Assembly (NCBI GenBank): GCA_963843945.1
Contig: CAWJMF010000005.1
Location: forward strand, 62,001 to 126,000
Reading direction: 5' to 3'
Source of the DNA: CAWJMF01 sp963843945
GTDB lineage: Bacteria; Vulcanimicrobiota; Vulcanimicrobiia; Vulcanimicrobiales; Vulcanimicrobiaceae
DNA length: 64,000 nucleotides
Shown here: positions 33,168 to 41,233 of the stretch, one piece after another
Position numbering within the stretch: the stretch's first letter is position 1
How the letters are laid out: each line of letters begins with the position of its first letter
Notes under the pieces: model-generated
Database searches by the model: none
What the model saw: only the letters and a program-made list of their open reading frames with translations
What the model was told of the DNA's origin: nothing
Position numbers and translations under genes: made by a program

Positions 33168-34024
33168 CTCGTCTCCGAAACTTCGTTCAAACGCTGGATC
33201 GTTCGCGCGGCTTCGTCGAACGAAGGGCCGAGTTCGGCGGCTCGACCGCTCTCGAGAGCCTCCGCGAACGTGGTGAGTATGGCAGCCAGGCCGCGCACTT
33301 CCTGCGCCACGGCCGGAGCGTTGGCGTCCAGCACGCCGCGCCACACCGGCCACGACGAACCACCCAACCTCAGCATCGAACGCATACCCGAGCCGGTCAG
33401 TTCCACTACGCCCGGCGCGCCGAGCCGAGCGCCGAGCCGCGCGCCCAGGGCGACCGCGACGACTTGGGGCAGGTGCGAGGTAAGCGCCACGATGCGGTCG
33501 TGCTCGGCCGGGGCAAGCGCGAGCGCGCGCGCTCCCATCGCCGCGATAAAACTGCGAACCGCTCGCACGGCGCCGGCGCTGGGCGTCGGCGCGTACATCC
33601 AAACGCAGCCTTCGAAGAGGTCGCTCCGCGCGGCTTCGGGCCCGCTGCGCTCCGAGCCGGCCATGGGATGCGAGGGGACGAAGGCCGCGAGGCCCGCGCC
33701 GGCGGCAACGACCGGGGCCTTCACCGAACACACGTCCAGGACGAGCGCGGCGGCGGGCTTGGCCGCGCGGACGTCCGCCAGCAGCGCGAGGGTCGCCTCG
33801 AGCGGCGTGGCGAGGACCAGCACGTCGGCCTCATAGCACTCGGCCGGAACGGCGGCGACGCGGTCGAGGGCGCCCCGCGCGCGGGCTCGTTCCGCGTCGG
33901 CCGGGCGGATGTCATAGCCGACGGTGCGCGCGCCCCCGGCGCGAGCCCGCAAACCGATCGAAGCGCCGATCAGTCCGGTTCCGATGATTCCGACGGAACG
34001 CGGTCCGGGCGCGCTAAACGACAA
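33164..34024 (-). CDS. tyrA: Prephenate dehydrogenase (TyrA family)
   Basis: 286 residues from TTG 34024, overlapping aroF by 11 bases. The NAD(P)-binding GTGLIGASIGL motif lies at the N-terminus, with DVCSVK and the catalytic S-H-P-M-A-G-S-E-R-S-G following. The C-terminal dimerisation helices contain L-T-S-H-L-P-Q-V-V-A. It oxidises prephenate to 4-hydroxyphenylpyruvate in tyrosine synthesis. It lacks an ACT domain. The aroH-aroF-tyrA order makes an aromatic amino acid operon. Confidence 0.92.
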   Translation of the reverse strand: MSFSAPGPRSVGIIGTGLIGASIGLRARAGGARTVGYDIRPADAERARARGALDRVAAVPAECYEADVLVLATPLEATLALLADVRAAKPAAALVLDVCSVKAPVVAAGAGLAAFVPSHPMAGSERSGPEAARSDLFEGCVWMYAPTPSAGAVRAVRSFIAAMGARALALAPAEHDRIVALTSHLPQVVAVALGARLGARLGAPGVVELTGSGMRSMLRLGGSSWPVWRGVLDANAPAVAQEVRGLAAILTTFAEALESGRAAELGPSFDEAARTIQRLNEVSETR

Positions 34025-35057
34025 CGGCGGGCGCCGGAAGCCTCCGCCCGACGGCGTGCGCGACCGGCGCCAACCGCGCGGTCAATTCGGCGAAGGCCGG
34101 CAGCGTCAACGACTGAGCTCCGTCCGACATGGCGGTCGCGGGCGAGGGGTGCACTTCGACGATCAGCCCGTCGGCGCCGGCCGCGACCGCCGCGAGGCTC
34201 ATCGGCAACACTAAGCTGCGCACGCCGGTCGCGTGCGACGGATCGACGATGACCGGCAAGTGCGTCAACGTGCGCAGCACCGCGACGGCGGCCAGGTCGA
34301 GCAAATTCCGCGTGTGCGTATCGTACGAGCGGATGCCGCGCTCGCACAGCACGATGTCGTGCGTTCCCGCGGCGTAAACGTATTCCGCGGCCATCAGCCA
34401 CTCGTCGATCGTCGCCGAGATTCCGCGCTTGAGGAGCACCGGCTTGCGCGCGTAACCGACCTCGCGCAGCAGCGTGAAGTTCTGCATGTTGCGCGCGCCG
34501 ATCTGCAGCATGTCCGCGTGAGCCGCGACCAGCTCGACGTCGCGCGGATCGAGCACTTCGGTGACGACGGCGAGGCCGTAGCGGTCGGCGGCTTCGCGCA
34601 TGAACTCGAGTCCGGATTGGCCGAGGCCTTGAAACGCGTAGGGCGAGGTGCGCGGTTTGAAGGCGCCGCCGCGCAGCAGGTTGGCGCCGGCAGCTGCGAC
34701 GGCTTCGGCCGTCACGCCGACCTGATCGCGCGACTCGATGCTGCACGGTCCGGCGGCGATGCCGAGGACCTCGCCGCCGAAACTGACGCCGTCCTTGATG
34801 CGCACGACCGTCGGCTCGGGCTTGGCTTCGCGGCTCACCAGTTTATAGGCGCGCGAAATCAGGATGACTTGCTCGACGCCGTCGAGCTGCACGAACTGGG
34901 CGCGCAGGGCTTCTTTGTCGTCCGGCGCGCCGATCACGCCGACGATCGTACGCTCCGCGCCGCGGCTGACGTGTGCCGTCAAATCGAGCGAGGCAATGCT
35001 CGCTTCGACCGCTTGAATTTCTTCGTCCGGCGCGTGGGGACGCATCACGATGATCAT
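34014..35057 (-). CDS. aroF: 3-deoxy-7-phosphoheptulonate (DAHP) synthase, type I-beta
   Basis: 347 residues. An N-terminal ferredoxin-like regulatory domain of about 70 residues precedes the TIM barrel with AAGPCSIES, FKPRTSPYAFQGLG, QIGARNMQNF, LKRGI, CERGI and VDPSHATG. It catalyses the first step of the shikimate pathway. The N-terminal extension is typical of the Bacillus/Thermotoga type, where it mediates feedback control. ATGA overlap with aroH. Confidence 0.95.
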   Translation of the reverse strand: MIIVMRPHAPDEEIQAVEASIASLDLTAHVSRGAERTIVGVIGAPDDKEALRAQFVQLDGVEQVILISRAYKLVSREAKPEPTVVRIKDGVSFGGEVLGIAAGPCSIESRDQVGVTAEAVAAAGANLLRGGAFKPRTSPYAFQGLGQSGLEFMREAADRYGLAVVTEVLDPRDVELVAAHADMLQIGARNMQNFTLLREVGYARKPVLLKRGISATIDEWLMAAEYVYAAGTHDIVLCERGIRSYDTHTRNLLDLAAVAVLRTLTHLPVIVDPSHATGVRSLVLPMSLAAVAAGADGLIVEVHPSPATAMSDGAQSLTLPAFAELTARLAPVAHAVGRRLPAPAVVV

Positions 35058-35440
35058 TGCGGGTTCGTACTCCGGGAGACCAGGTCGGGGCGAAGCGAGA
35101 CTGCTTCTCGCAAATACACGTGGACCATTTCGGCCTGCGCCTTGGCGGTGTTCACGTGGATCAGCACGCGAATGCAGCGCGCCAGCCGCCCGGGTACTCC
35201 GATCTCGGTGAAGTTCAAGAGCGGCACCAGCGTCCAGCCCATGCGGCGCGCGGCGGCAGCCGGAAACTCGGCGTGCAGGTCCGGCGTCACCGTGAACAGC
35301 GCGGAGGCGACGTCTTCCGAGGCGATGCCGTTGGCCGCGACGATCTCGCGCACCAGCTCCTCGGTCGCTTCCAGGATGGCGGCTTGCGTATCTTCGGCGA
35401 CCGTCGTCGCACCGCGAATGCCGCGCAGCGCGCTACGCAT
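35054..35440 (-). CDS. aroH: Chorismate mutase, AroH type
   Basis: 128 residues starting M-R-S-A-L-R-G-I-R-G-A-T-T-V, a strong match to the monofunctional trimeric AroH family. The later R-C-I-R-V-L-I-H and V-H-V-Y-L-R-E-A-V-S-L-R-P-D-L segments supply the active-site arginine and tyrosine. It converts chorismate to prephenate, feeding the tyrA gene two positions downstream. Confidence 0.95.
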   Translation of the reverse strand: MRSALRGIRGATTVAEDTQAAILEATEELVREIVAANGIASEDVASALFTVTPDLHAEFPAAAARRMGWTLVPLLNFTEIGVPGRLARCIRVLIHVNTAKAQAEMVHVYLREAVSLRPDLVSRSTNPQ

Positions 35441-36167
35441 CGCCGGCCTCGCTCGCGCCCTTGAGCACGACCCGAAGCGCCGCGATCTCGCGCTCGGTCG
35501 CTTCGCGCCAATTGCCGATCTTCAGCTCGCCGAGGGCGATCGGGCCGAAGCGCAAGCGTACGAGCGACAGCACCGGATGATCGGTCGCTTCGAACATGCG
35601 GCGGACTTGACGGTTGCGGCCTTCGTGAATCGTGATGTCGAGTTCCGAGCCGGCGGCCGAGGTGCGGACGACCCTGACTTTCGCCGGCCCGGCGTTTCCG
35701 TCATCGAGCCGCATGCCCTCGAGCAAATGCCGGACGTCGTCGGCAGCGAGCCGGCCGCGCACGAGCGCGCGGTACGTCTTCTCGACGCCGAAGCGCGGAT
35801 GGGTCAGCACGTGCGCCAGTTCGCCGTCGTTGGTCATGAGCAGAACGCCCGAGGTGTCGTAGTCGAGCCGGCCGACGGGAACCAGCCGGCCTTCGCTCTT
35901 TGGAATCAACGAGGTGACGGTCCGGCGGCCTTCGGGATCGCTGGTGGTCGTCATGACCTTGGGCGGCTTGTGGAGCACGAGGTAGCGCTTCTCACTCGGC
36001 ACGCTCACCAAGCGCCCGTCGAACTCGACGCGATCGCCTTCCGCCACGCTCGTGCCGAGCTCGCGCACGGGCTTGCCGTTCACGCGTACGTGACCGCTCT
36101 TGATCAACTCTTCCGCGCGCCGGCGCGACGCAACGCCGGCGTGAGCGAGGAATTTCTGAAGCCGCAC
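35433..36167 (-). CDS. rluB: 23S rRNA pseudouridine synthase, RluB/RsuA family
   Basis: 244 residues from GTG 36167. An S4 domain (MRLQKFLAHAGVASRRRAEELI) precedes the pseudouridine synthase core with catalytic aspartate in GRLDYDTSGVLLMTNDG and the E-G-R-N-R-Q-V-R-R-M motif. It belongs to the small-subunit/large-subunit RsuA-RluB-RluE-RluF family; the exact target uridine cannot be told from sequence. It overlaps aroH by eight bases. Confidence 0.92.
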   Translation of the reverse strand: MRLQKFLAHAGVASRRRAEELIKSGHVRVNGKPVRELGTSVAEGDRVEFDGRLVSVPSEKRYLVLHKPPKVMTTTSDPEGRRTVTSLIPKSEGRLVPVGRLDYDTSGVLLMTNDGELAHVLTHPRFGVEKTYRALVRGRLAADDVRHLLEGMRLDDGNAGPAKVRVVRTSAAGSELDITIHEGRNRQVRRMFEATDHPVLSLVRLRFGPIALGELKIGNWREATEREIAALRVVLKGASEAGDA

Positions 36168-36177
36168 CCCAGCGAGA

Positions 36178-36774
36178 TTAGCGGTTGAGGCGCTGCGGCC
36201 CGCTGACGAAGGGATTGCCGCGTTCGTAAAAGCGCAACTCGCGGTGCGCTTCGAGCGTGAGCCCGATGCGCGCGCTCTGCCCGATCGTTCCGGCCGGAGC
36301 GCGCGCGGCGGCGAGCCAGAGCGGACCGCGCGCGCACAGGTCCAGCCCGTCTTGCGCTCGCGATACGTCGAGCGCCGCGGCCAGCCGGCCCGGACCGCGC
36401 GCGAGATCGCGCAGCGCCGCCCCCGGGCGGCTGCGTTGCATGGCCGCGACTCCGCTCAGCGGCTCGCCCGCGCGCAACAAAACGCCCGCGCCGGTGCCGC
36501 GCGCCTCCGCCGAAACGTTCAGGCAAAACCACGTTCCATAAATGAAGTAGACGTAGGCGCGCCCGCGCTCCAGGAAGAGCGAACGGTTGCGCGCCGTTTC
36601 GCCGCGAAAGGAATGCGCCGCCGCGTCGCCCGGCAGATACGCTTCCGTCTCGACGATGCGCAGCGCGCGCCGGCCTTCGGGGTCGTCGCGTACCACGATC
36701 GCCCCGATCAAGAAACGGGCCAGTTCGATCGTTCCGAGCGGCAGTTCCGCCCGCCGTAGCCGGCGGAAGCGCAC
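36178..36774 (-). CDS. 3-methyladenine DNA glycosylase, MPG/AAG family
   Basis: 198 residues from GTG 36774; the frame is open to 36852, but that would overlap the upstream gene and adds a Pro/Ser tail. AAG motifs include LARFLIGAIVV, I-V-E-T-E-A-Y (catalytic Glu region), A-A-H-S-F-R-G-E-T-A-R-N and Y-V-Y-F-I-Y-G-T-W-F-C-L-N-V-S. It excises alkylated purines. Normal length for bacterial homologues. Confidence 0.92.
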   Translation of the reverse strand: MRFRRLRRAELPLGTIELARFLIGAIVVRDDPEGRRALRIVETEAYLPGDAAAHSFRGETARNRSLFLERGRAYVYFIYGTWFCLNVSAEARGTGAGVLLRAGEPLSGVAAMQRSRPGAALRDLARGPGRLAAALDVSRAQDGLDLCARGPLWLAAARAPAGTIGQSARIGLTLEAHRELRFYERGNPFVSGPQRLNR

Positions 36775-36778
36775 GGGC

Positions 36779-37213
36779 TCAGGCGGCGATGAGGCTGACC
36801 TCGGCGCGGGCTCGGGCGGTGAGATCGCGCGCGACGGCGTCGTGCGCTTCAACGACGGTGATCTCGGAAAATTGATTCAAGCGACAGCGCAGCGCGACGT
36901 ACGGCACGACCAGCGCGTTCGGCAGCGAACGCCGCTCGGCCACGTCGAGCGGGAGGTTCGCATCGTCGATCGCCACGATCGCGCGGGACATTCCGCGCTG
37001 CGAAAGCTCGGCCAGGACGGCATCGAGCGCGGCGTAGGCGACGTCGCGTCCGCGCAGCGCCGGGAGAGGGCGGCAAACGAACTCTACCCTGACCGGCGAC
37101 CCGTTACGGCCGCCCGCTCCCGAGGCGGCGTAGGCGACGCCGCTTCCGCCCCGTCCGGCCGCGAAGCCGACCGTGACTTGTTGAGCGAGTCGCGAGCGAT
37201 CTTGCCGTCCCAT
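36779..37213 (-). CDS. Hypothetical protein, possibly a degenerate RNase H-like fold
   Basis: 144 residues. The order resembles a ribonuclease HI-like fold: a Gly-rich first strand (VTVGFAAGRGGSGVAYA), then V-A-Y-A-A-L-D-A-V-L-A-E-L, a strand with AIVAIDDANLPLDV, and a final A-R-D-L-T-A-R-A-R-A-E helix. The catalytic D-x-G and E residues of RNase H are not evident, so if the fold is right it is probably inactive. It is downstream of a glycosyltransferase and four bases upstream of the DNA glycosylase start. Family assignment is a guess. Confidence 0.5.
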   Translation of the reverse strand: MGRQDRSRLAQQVTVGFAAGRGGSGVAYAASGAGGRNGSPVRVEFVCRPLPALRGRDVAYAALDAVLAELSQRGMSRAIVAIDDANLPLDVAERRSLPNALVVPYVALRCRLNQFSEITVVEAHDAVARDLTARARAEVSLIAA

Positions 37214-37254
37214 AGTTTTCTCTTACCCATTATGCCCCGAACGTACGTTCGATG

Positions 37255-38397
37255 TCAAGCCGGGACGCCGGCCGGGACCCGCCGCCGGGCCAACAGATCG
37301 CCGTAGAGATCGAGGATGCGTTCGGCCAAGGCCGGGCCGTCGAAGCGCAGGGCGAGCGGAGAGATTTGGGCGGCGTGGGGTCCGGCCGCGAGCACGCGGG
37401 CGAGCGCCGCCGCGAGGGCCGCCGGGCTGGCTGGGACCACCGTCCCGGCGCCCGCCAGCACGTCGCGCGTCTGGGGCGTATCGACCGCGACGATCGGAAT
37501 CCCGGCGGCGAGCGCCTCGACGAGAACCAAACCTTGCGTCTCGCTCAAGCTGGTGAAGACGAACGCGTCGGCCGAGGCGTAGGCATCGGGCAGCGCTTCG
37601 CGCGCGAATTCGCGGGCAAAGGTCGTGCGCTGCGCGACGCCGCAGCGGGCCGCTTTGCGCTCGAGCGCCTCGCGGTGAACGCCGTCGCCGACGATCGCCA
37701 AGCGCAGCGTGGGATCGGCGAGACGCGCGAACGCATCGAGCGCCAGTTCGAGATTCTTCTCGCGGCCCAGGCGCCCGACCGAGAGCAGCATCTTGCCGCC
37801 CGCCGGCACGCCGAGGCGCGCGCGCAAGGCCTCGCTGCGCGTTCCGCCGGCGAAAAAGCGCACGTCGATGCCGCTCGGCACGATCTCGATGCGCGAACGC
37901 ACGCCGAGTTCGCGCAAGCGCGTTTGCATCGCGGCGGTCGGTACGACGACCGCATCCGCGGCGTTCGCGTACGAGCGCGTCAGCTGCGATGCCGCGCTGC
38001 GCGCGGCGCGCGGATCGAACGGCACGTAGTGCGCGTACTCTTCGAGCTGCGTGTGATAAGTGAAGACCAGCGGCACGCCTTGACGCCGCGCCAAGCGCAC
38101 GCCCATCCAACCGGTGACGAAGGGCGAATGCGTGTGCACGATCGAGAGATTGGCCAGGCGCTGCGGCGCGACCAGCGGGATCGTCAGACGGTAGGCCGTG
38201 CGCGTTGGCAAGGGCAGCGACGGTACGCGAACCACGTCCTCGCGCTCCTCCTGATAGCCCGGCATGCTCGGCGTGACGAACACGACTTCGTGCCCGCGCG
38301 CGCGCAACGCGCTCGCGAGCGCGTCCAGCGACGCGACGATGCCGTTTTGAATCGGCCGGTAACATTCCGTGAACAAACCGACCCGTAATGCGCTCAC
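37255..38397 (-). CDS. Glycosyltransferase family 4 (GT-B, group 1)
   Basis: 380 residues from GTG 38397, with AAGAAG about nine bases upstream. The N-terminal donor/acceptor domain starts V-G-L-F-T-E-C-Y-R-P-I-Q-N-G-I. The C-terminal domain has L-L-S-V-G-R-L-G-R-E-K-N-L, IVGDGVH and the E-x7-E-like F-T-S-L-S-E-T-Q-G-L-V-L-V-E-A-L-A-A-G. This arrangement resembles diacylglycerol glucosyltransferases and phosphatidylinositol mannosyltransferase-type enzymes, but the substrate cannot be assigned. It is divergent from the G5/3D gene. Confidence 0.88.
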   Translation of the reverse strand: MSALRVGLFTECYRPIQNGIVASLDALASALRARGHEVVFVTPSMPGYQEEREDVVRVPSLPLPTRTAYRLTIPLVAPQRLANLSIVHTHSPFVTGWMGVRLARRQGVPLVFTYHTQLEEYAHYVPFDPRAARSAASQLTRSYANAADAVVVPTAAMQTRLRELGVRSRIEIVPSGIDVRFFAGGTRSEALRARLGVPAGGKMLLSVGRLGREKNLELALDAFARLADPTLRLAIVGDGVHREALERKAARCGVAQRTTFAREFAREALPDAYASADAFVFTSLSETQGLVLVEALAAGIPIVAVDTPQTRDVLAGAGTVVPASPAALAAALARVLAAGPHAAQISPLALRFDGPALAERILDLYGDLLARRRVPAGVPA

Positions 38398-38464
38398 AGT
38401 TGAGACTTCTTCGTCAATTTGGGGCCACCCCGCAGCAGGAACACATCGGAGCCGATTTGTCAAA

Positions 38465-38494
38465 TTGACGTTCCGGACGGGCCTATGCTATCGT
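38465..38494 (+). promoter_or_regulatory. Promoter of the G5/3D-domain gene
   Basis: TTGACG at 38465-38470 is followed after 18 bases by TATCGT at 38489-38494. It would start transcription near 38501 and give a leader of about 155 bases. An 8-bp inverted repeat (GTCAATTT at 38413-38420, AAATTGAC at 38462-38469) overlaps the -35 region and could be an operator. Confidence 0.45.
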
Positions 38495-38500
38495 GTGCCG

Positions 38501-38649
38501 GTTCCGGTTCCTTGCCCGCTCGCGAGGAACCAGTGGTAATGCTTCCCCGGAAGCGTTCAACCCGCAACTTGCTGAACGGTGCCTCGCCTTTCTTGGCCGC
38601 TCCACTCTCGTGGGCGCGCCGAGGCGACGTGCCTCTCGTCCAGAAAGGA
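38501..38649 (+). ncRNA. Structured 5' leader, candidate cis-regulatory RNA
   Basis: The leader folds into successive hairpins by eye. The stems are GGTTCCT/AGGAACC (38506-38512 with 38525-38531), GCTTCC/GGAAGC (38541-38554) and GTTCA/TGAAC (38555-38577). A longer GCCTCG/CGAGGC stem (38581-38586 with 38620-38625) encloses a CCAC/GTGG hairpin at 38602-38613. It ends just before the AAAGGAG of the coding gene. Cell-wall genes of this kind are often under c-di-AMP (ydaO) riboswitches in other phyla, but I could not match the ydaO consensus, so the class is open. Confidence 0.45.
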
Positions 38650-38655
38650 GCCGAG

Positions 38656-39681
38656 TTGATCGTCAATGATCAAAGGTTCGCGACGTTTGTCGCAACGAGC
38701 GTCTTAACACTAGTTCTCAGTCTCACCGTCTCGGCGGGTGCGGTCCGCGCCGCCGAAGTGGTCGGCAGCGACGAATCTCAGCCCGTCATCGTCACCTTCG
38801 TGCGCGACGGTCAATCGACGATGTACGAGACCCACGTGCGCACGGTCGGGGAGTTCCTCGACGAGCGCGACGTGAAGGTCCTCGAAGACGACTTCGTTTC
38901 CGCGCCGCCTGCGACGGTCTTGTCGCCGGGCATGCGCTTGGAATACCGCTCCGCTTTCGCCGTCACGCTGGCCGTCGACGGTCAACGCATCGCGCTGCAC
39001 TGCGCCCCGGCAACGGTTGCAGACTTGCTCGATCGTCAAGGAGTTAAGCTTGGGCCGAACGACGAGGTCGTCCCAGCGCTCGGCTCGCGCCCCGCGCCTA
39101 ACGGCATCGTGCGCGTGACGCGCGTCGACGAGTGGACCGCCCGCGTGCGCGAACCGATCGAGCCCGGCGTACGGCACCGCTTCGATCCGTTGCTCGCGAT
39201 CGGCAAGACGCGCACCGTCGATCCCGGTCTTCCCGGCGAACGCGAACTCACCGTGCGCTTTATCAAGCGCGGCAACGCTCCCGAAAAGCGCGTCGTTCTC
39301 GCCTCACAAGTCGTACAGGAAGCGCGTCCGAAAATCATCGTTCACGGAATCGGCGAATTCGTTTCGCTCGTTGACGGCGTGCGCGACGCGTTCCACATCG
39401 CGGGCACCGCGATGAAGATGGTCGCAACCGCCTACGTGCCGTTCTGCTCGGGCTGCAGCGGTATCACCAAGATCGGATTGCACGCCGGACACGGCGTCGT
39501 CGCCGTCGATCCGAACGTCATTCCGCTCGGTTCGCGCTTGTACGTTCCGGGTTACGGCAACGCGGTCGCGGGCGACACCGGCGGCGCAATTCGCGGCAAT
39601 CGCATCGACCTCGGTTTCGACAACCTCGGTGAAGCGCTGCGCTTCGGACGACGGCCGATAACCGTCTACGTATTGCGATAA
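38656..39681 (+). CDS. Secreted cell-wall protein with DUF348, G5 and 3D domains (YabE-like)
   Basis: 341 residues from TTG 38656, preceded by a perfect AAAGGAG at seven bases; the frame is open to 38419, but that part is the leader. A signal/anchor helix (VATSVLTLVLSLTVSAGAV) is followed by two DUF348-like repeats (VGEFLDERDVKV, VADLLDRQGVKL), a G5 domain and a C-terminal 3D domain with A-T-A-Y and G-D-T-G-G-A-I-R-G-N-R-I-D-L. The 3D domain is a MltA-like lytic fold, so peptidoglycan hydrolysis or remodelling is likely. It lies upstream of ksgA, as yabE does in Bacillus. Confidence 0.9.
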   Translation: MIVNDQRFATFVATSVLTLVLSLTVSAGAVRAAEVVGSDESQPVIVTFVRDGQSTMYETHVRTVGEFLDERDVKVLEDDFVSAPPATVLSPGMRLEYRSAFAVTLAVDGQRIALHCAPATVADLLDRQGVKLGPNDEVVPALGSRPAPNGIVRVTRVDEWTARVREPIEPGVRHRFDPLLAIGKTRTVDPGLPGERELTVRFIKRGNAPEKRVVLASQVVQEARPKIIVHGIGEFVSLVDGVRDAFHIAGTAMKMVATAYVPFCSGCSGITKIGLHAGHGVVAVDPNVIPLGSRLYVPGYGNAVAGDTGGAIRGNRIDLGFDNLGEALRFGRRPITVYVLR

Positions 39682-39731
39682 CTCCCGATCCGGCTCCGCC
39701 GCATCCTCGCGCGCTGCTCGCGGCGCGCGGG

Positions 39732-40526
39732 TTGCGGCCGAAAAAGCGCCTCGGTCAAAACTTCCTCATGGACGGCGCGGCAACCAACCGCATCGCGAAG
39801 CTTTGCGTTGCGAACGGACCGCTGCCCGTCGTCGAAGTCGGCGCGGGGACCGGCGCGCTGACGCGCGCGTTGCTCGCAAGCGGCGCCACGGTTACCGCGC
39901 TCGAACTCGATCCCGAGCTCGTCGCCTTGCTGCGCGAACGCAGCGACCTCGCCGCGGCGACGATCCTCGAAGCCGATGCGCTCGCGTTCGACTACGACGC
40001 ACTCAGCGGCGAACGCGCCTGGTGCGCGGCCGGAAACCTGCCTTACAACATCGCGACGCCGCTGATCTTGCGCTGGCTGGAACTGCGCAACCCGCCGGCG
40101 CGCATCGTCGCGATGGTGCAACGCGACGTGGCCGAGCGCTTCACGGCCGCCCCGAGTACGCCGGCTTACGGCAGCTTGACGCTCGCCGTCGGCTACTCGA
40201 TGGAGGTGCGCCGCGCTTTCACCCTGGGACCGGCCGCATTCTTTCCACGCCCGAAAGTCGACAGCACGGTCGTCGTAATGGAGCGGCGTGCCGTCCCGAG
40301 CGTCGTCGCTCGCGATCCGAGATTTCTGATGCAGGTCGTGCGCGGCGCCTTCGCGTACCGCCGCAAGACGCTCGCCAACAGCCTCGCGCTCGCACTCGAC
40401 ATCCCGCGCGCACGGACCCAAGCTTCGCTTGGAAGGTTGGGGCTCGATACGGAGATTCGTGCAGAACAACTCGACTTGGGCAAGCTTGCAGCCCTCGCCG
40501 ACGACTTGGCCCCCGAACGCATTTAA
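39732..40526 (+). CDS. rsmA: 16S rRNA dimethyladenosine transferase KsgA/RsmA
   Basis: 264 residues from TTG 39732, giving R-P-K-K-R-L-G-Q-N-F-L. SAM-binding VEVGAGTGALTRALL and the catalytic NLPYNIATPL are present, with a full C-terminal helical domain. It dimethylates A1518/A1519 of 16S rRNA. In-frame homologous-looking sequence continues upstream to the previous stop, but only with ATT or ATA codons, so TTG is the conservative choice. Confidence 0.94.
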   Translation: MRPKKRLGQNFLMDGAATNRIAKLCVANGPLPVVEVGAGTGALTRALLASGATVTALELDPELVALLRERSDLAAATILEADALAFDYDALSGERAWCAAGNLPYNIATPLILRWLELRNPPARIVAMVQRDVAERFTAAPSTPAYGSLTLAVGYSMEVRRAFTLGPAAFFPRPKVDSTVVVMERRAVPSVVARDPRFLMQVVRGAFAYRRKTLANSLALALDIPRARTQASLGRLGLDTEIRAEQLDLGKLAALADDLAPERI

Positions 40527-41232
40527 CTTTTGGCTCACGCTCTTAGCCGCGCTCGGCGCGGCCGGCGTCGAGATCGTCGCCGCGGTCGTCTTCATTAGCG
40601 GCGGCGTCGCTTCGGGCGCGATCGATCCCCACCATCCGGCCGGCGTCGGACCCGACATCGCCTTGACCCTGCAAGTCGCACTGTACTTGCCGCTGGCAGC
40701 CTACATCGCCGTCATCCTTCCCCACCTTTCGCGGGTCTCGCTGCGCGAGCTCGGCTTGCGGATGCCGGGCGGGCGCGACATCGCGATCGGCCTCGCCGGC
40801 ATCGTCGCGATGTACGTCGTGGTCGGGCTGGTCGAGTCTGCGGCCGAAAGCGTCACGCACCGCCACGATACCGAAACCGCGATCGCGTTGATGCGCCAGC
40901 TGCGCACTCCGGTCGAGCAGATCATCTTCGCCGTGATCGCGATCGTGCTCGCGCCGATCGTCGAAGAACTGACCTTTCGCGTCTTTCTTTTCAATGCGAT
41001 CTCGCGTTACACGCCGATTTGGGCGGCGGCGCTGCTCAGCGGCCTGATCTTCGGCGGAGTTCACGTCGCGAACGCGGGCCAGCTCGTGACGATCGGTCTG
41101 CCCTTGGCCTGCGGCGGCATCGTTCTGGCGTACGTCTACGCGCTAACCCGCTGCTATTGGGCAAACGTGCTCACCCACGCAGGTTTCAACGCGATCGGCG
41201 TCGCCGCGGTGATGATCTTCCATCAAACGTAG
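40459..41232 (+). CDS. CPBP-family intramembrane metalloprotease (CAAX protease / Abi)
   Basis: 257 residues from GTG 40459, four bases after GGAG; it overlaps the ksgA end. Six or seven hydrophobic segments are visible. The CPBP motifs are intact: E-E-x3-R in IVEELTFRVFLFNAI, F-x3-H in FGGVHVANA, and the terminal H-A-G-F-N. The family includes prenyl-protein proteases and bacteriocin self-immunity proteins; substrate unknown. The stop is one base before the next start. Confidence 0.87.
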   Translation: MQNNSTWASLQPSPTTWPPNAFNFWLTLLAALGAAGVEIVAAVVFISGGVASGAIDPHHPAGVGPDIALTLQVALYLPLAAYIAVILPHLSRVSLRELGLRMPGGRDIAIGLAGIVAMYVVVGLVESAAESVTHRHDTETAIALMRQLRTPVEQIIFAVIAIVLAPIVEELTFRVFLFNAISRYTPIWAAALLSGLIFGGVHVANAGQLVTIGLPLACGGIVLAYVYALTRCYWANVLTHAGFNAIGVAAVMIFHQT

Positions 41233-41233
41233 C

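Noticed and set aside
38501..38649. c-di-AMP (ydaO) riboswitch call for the leader of the G5/3D gene
   Set aside because: The hairpins are real by eye, but the conserved ydaO sequence blocks could not be found, so only an unnamed structured leader is reported.
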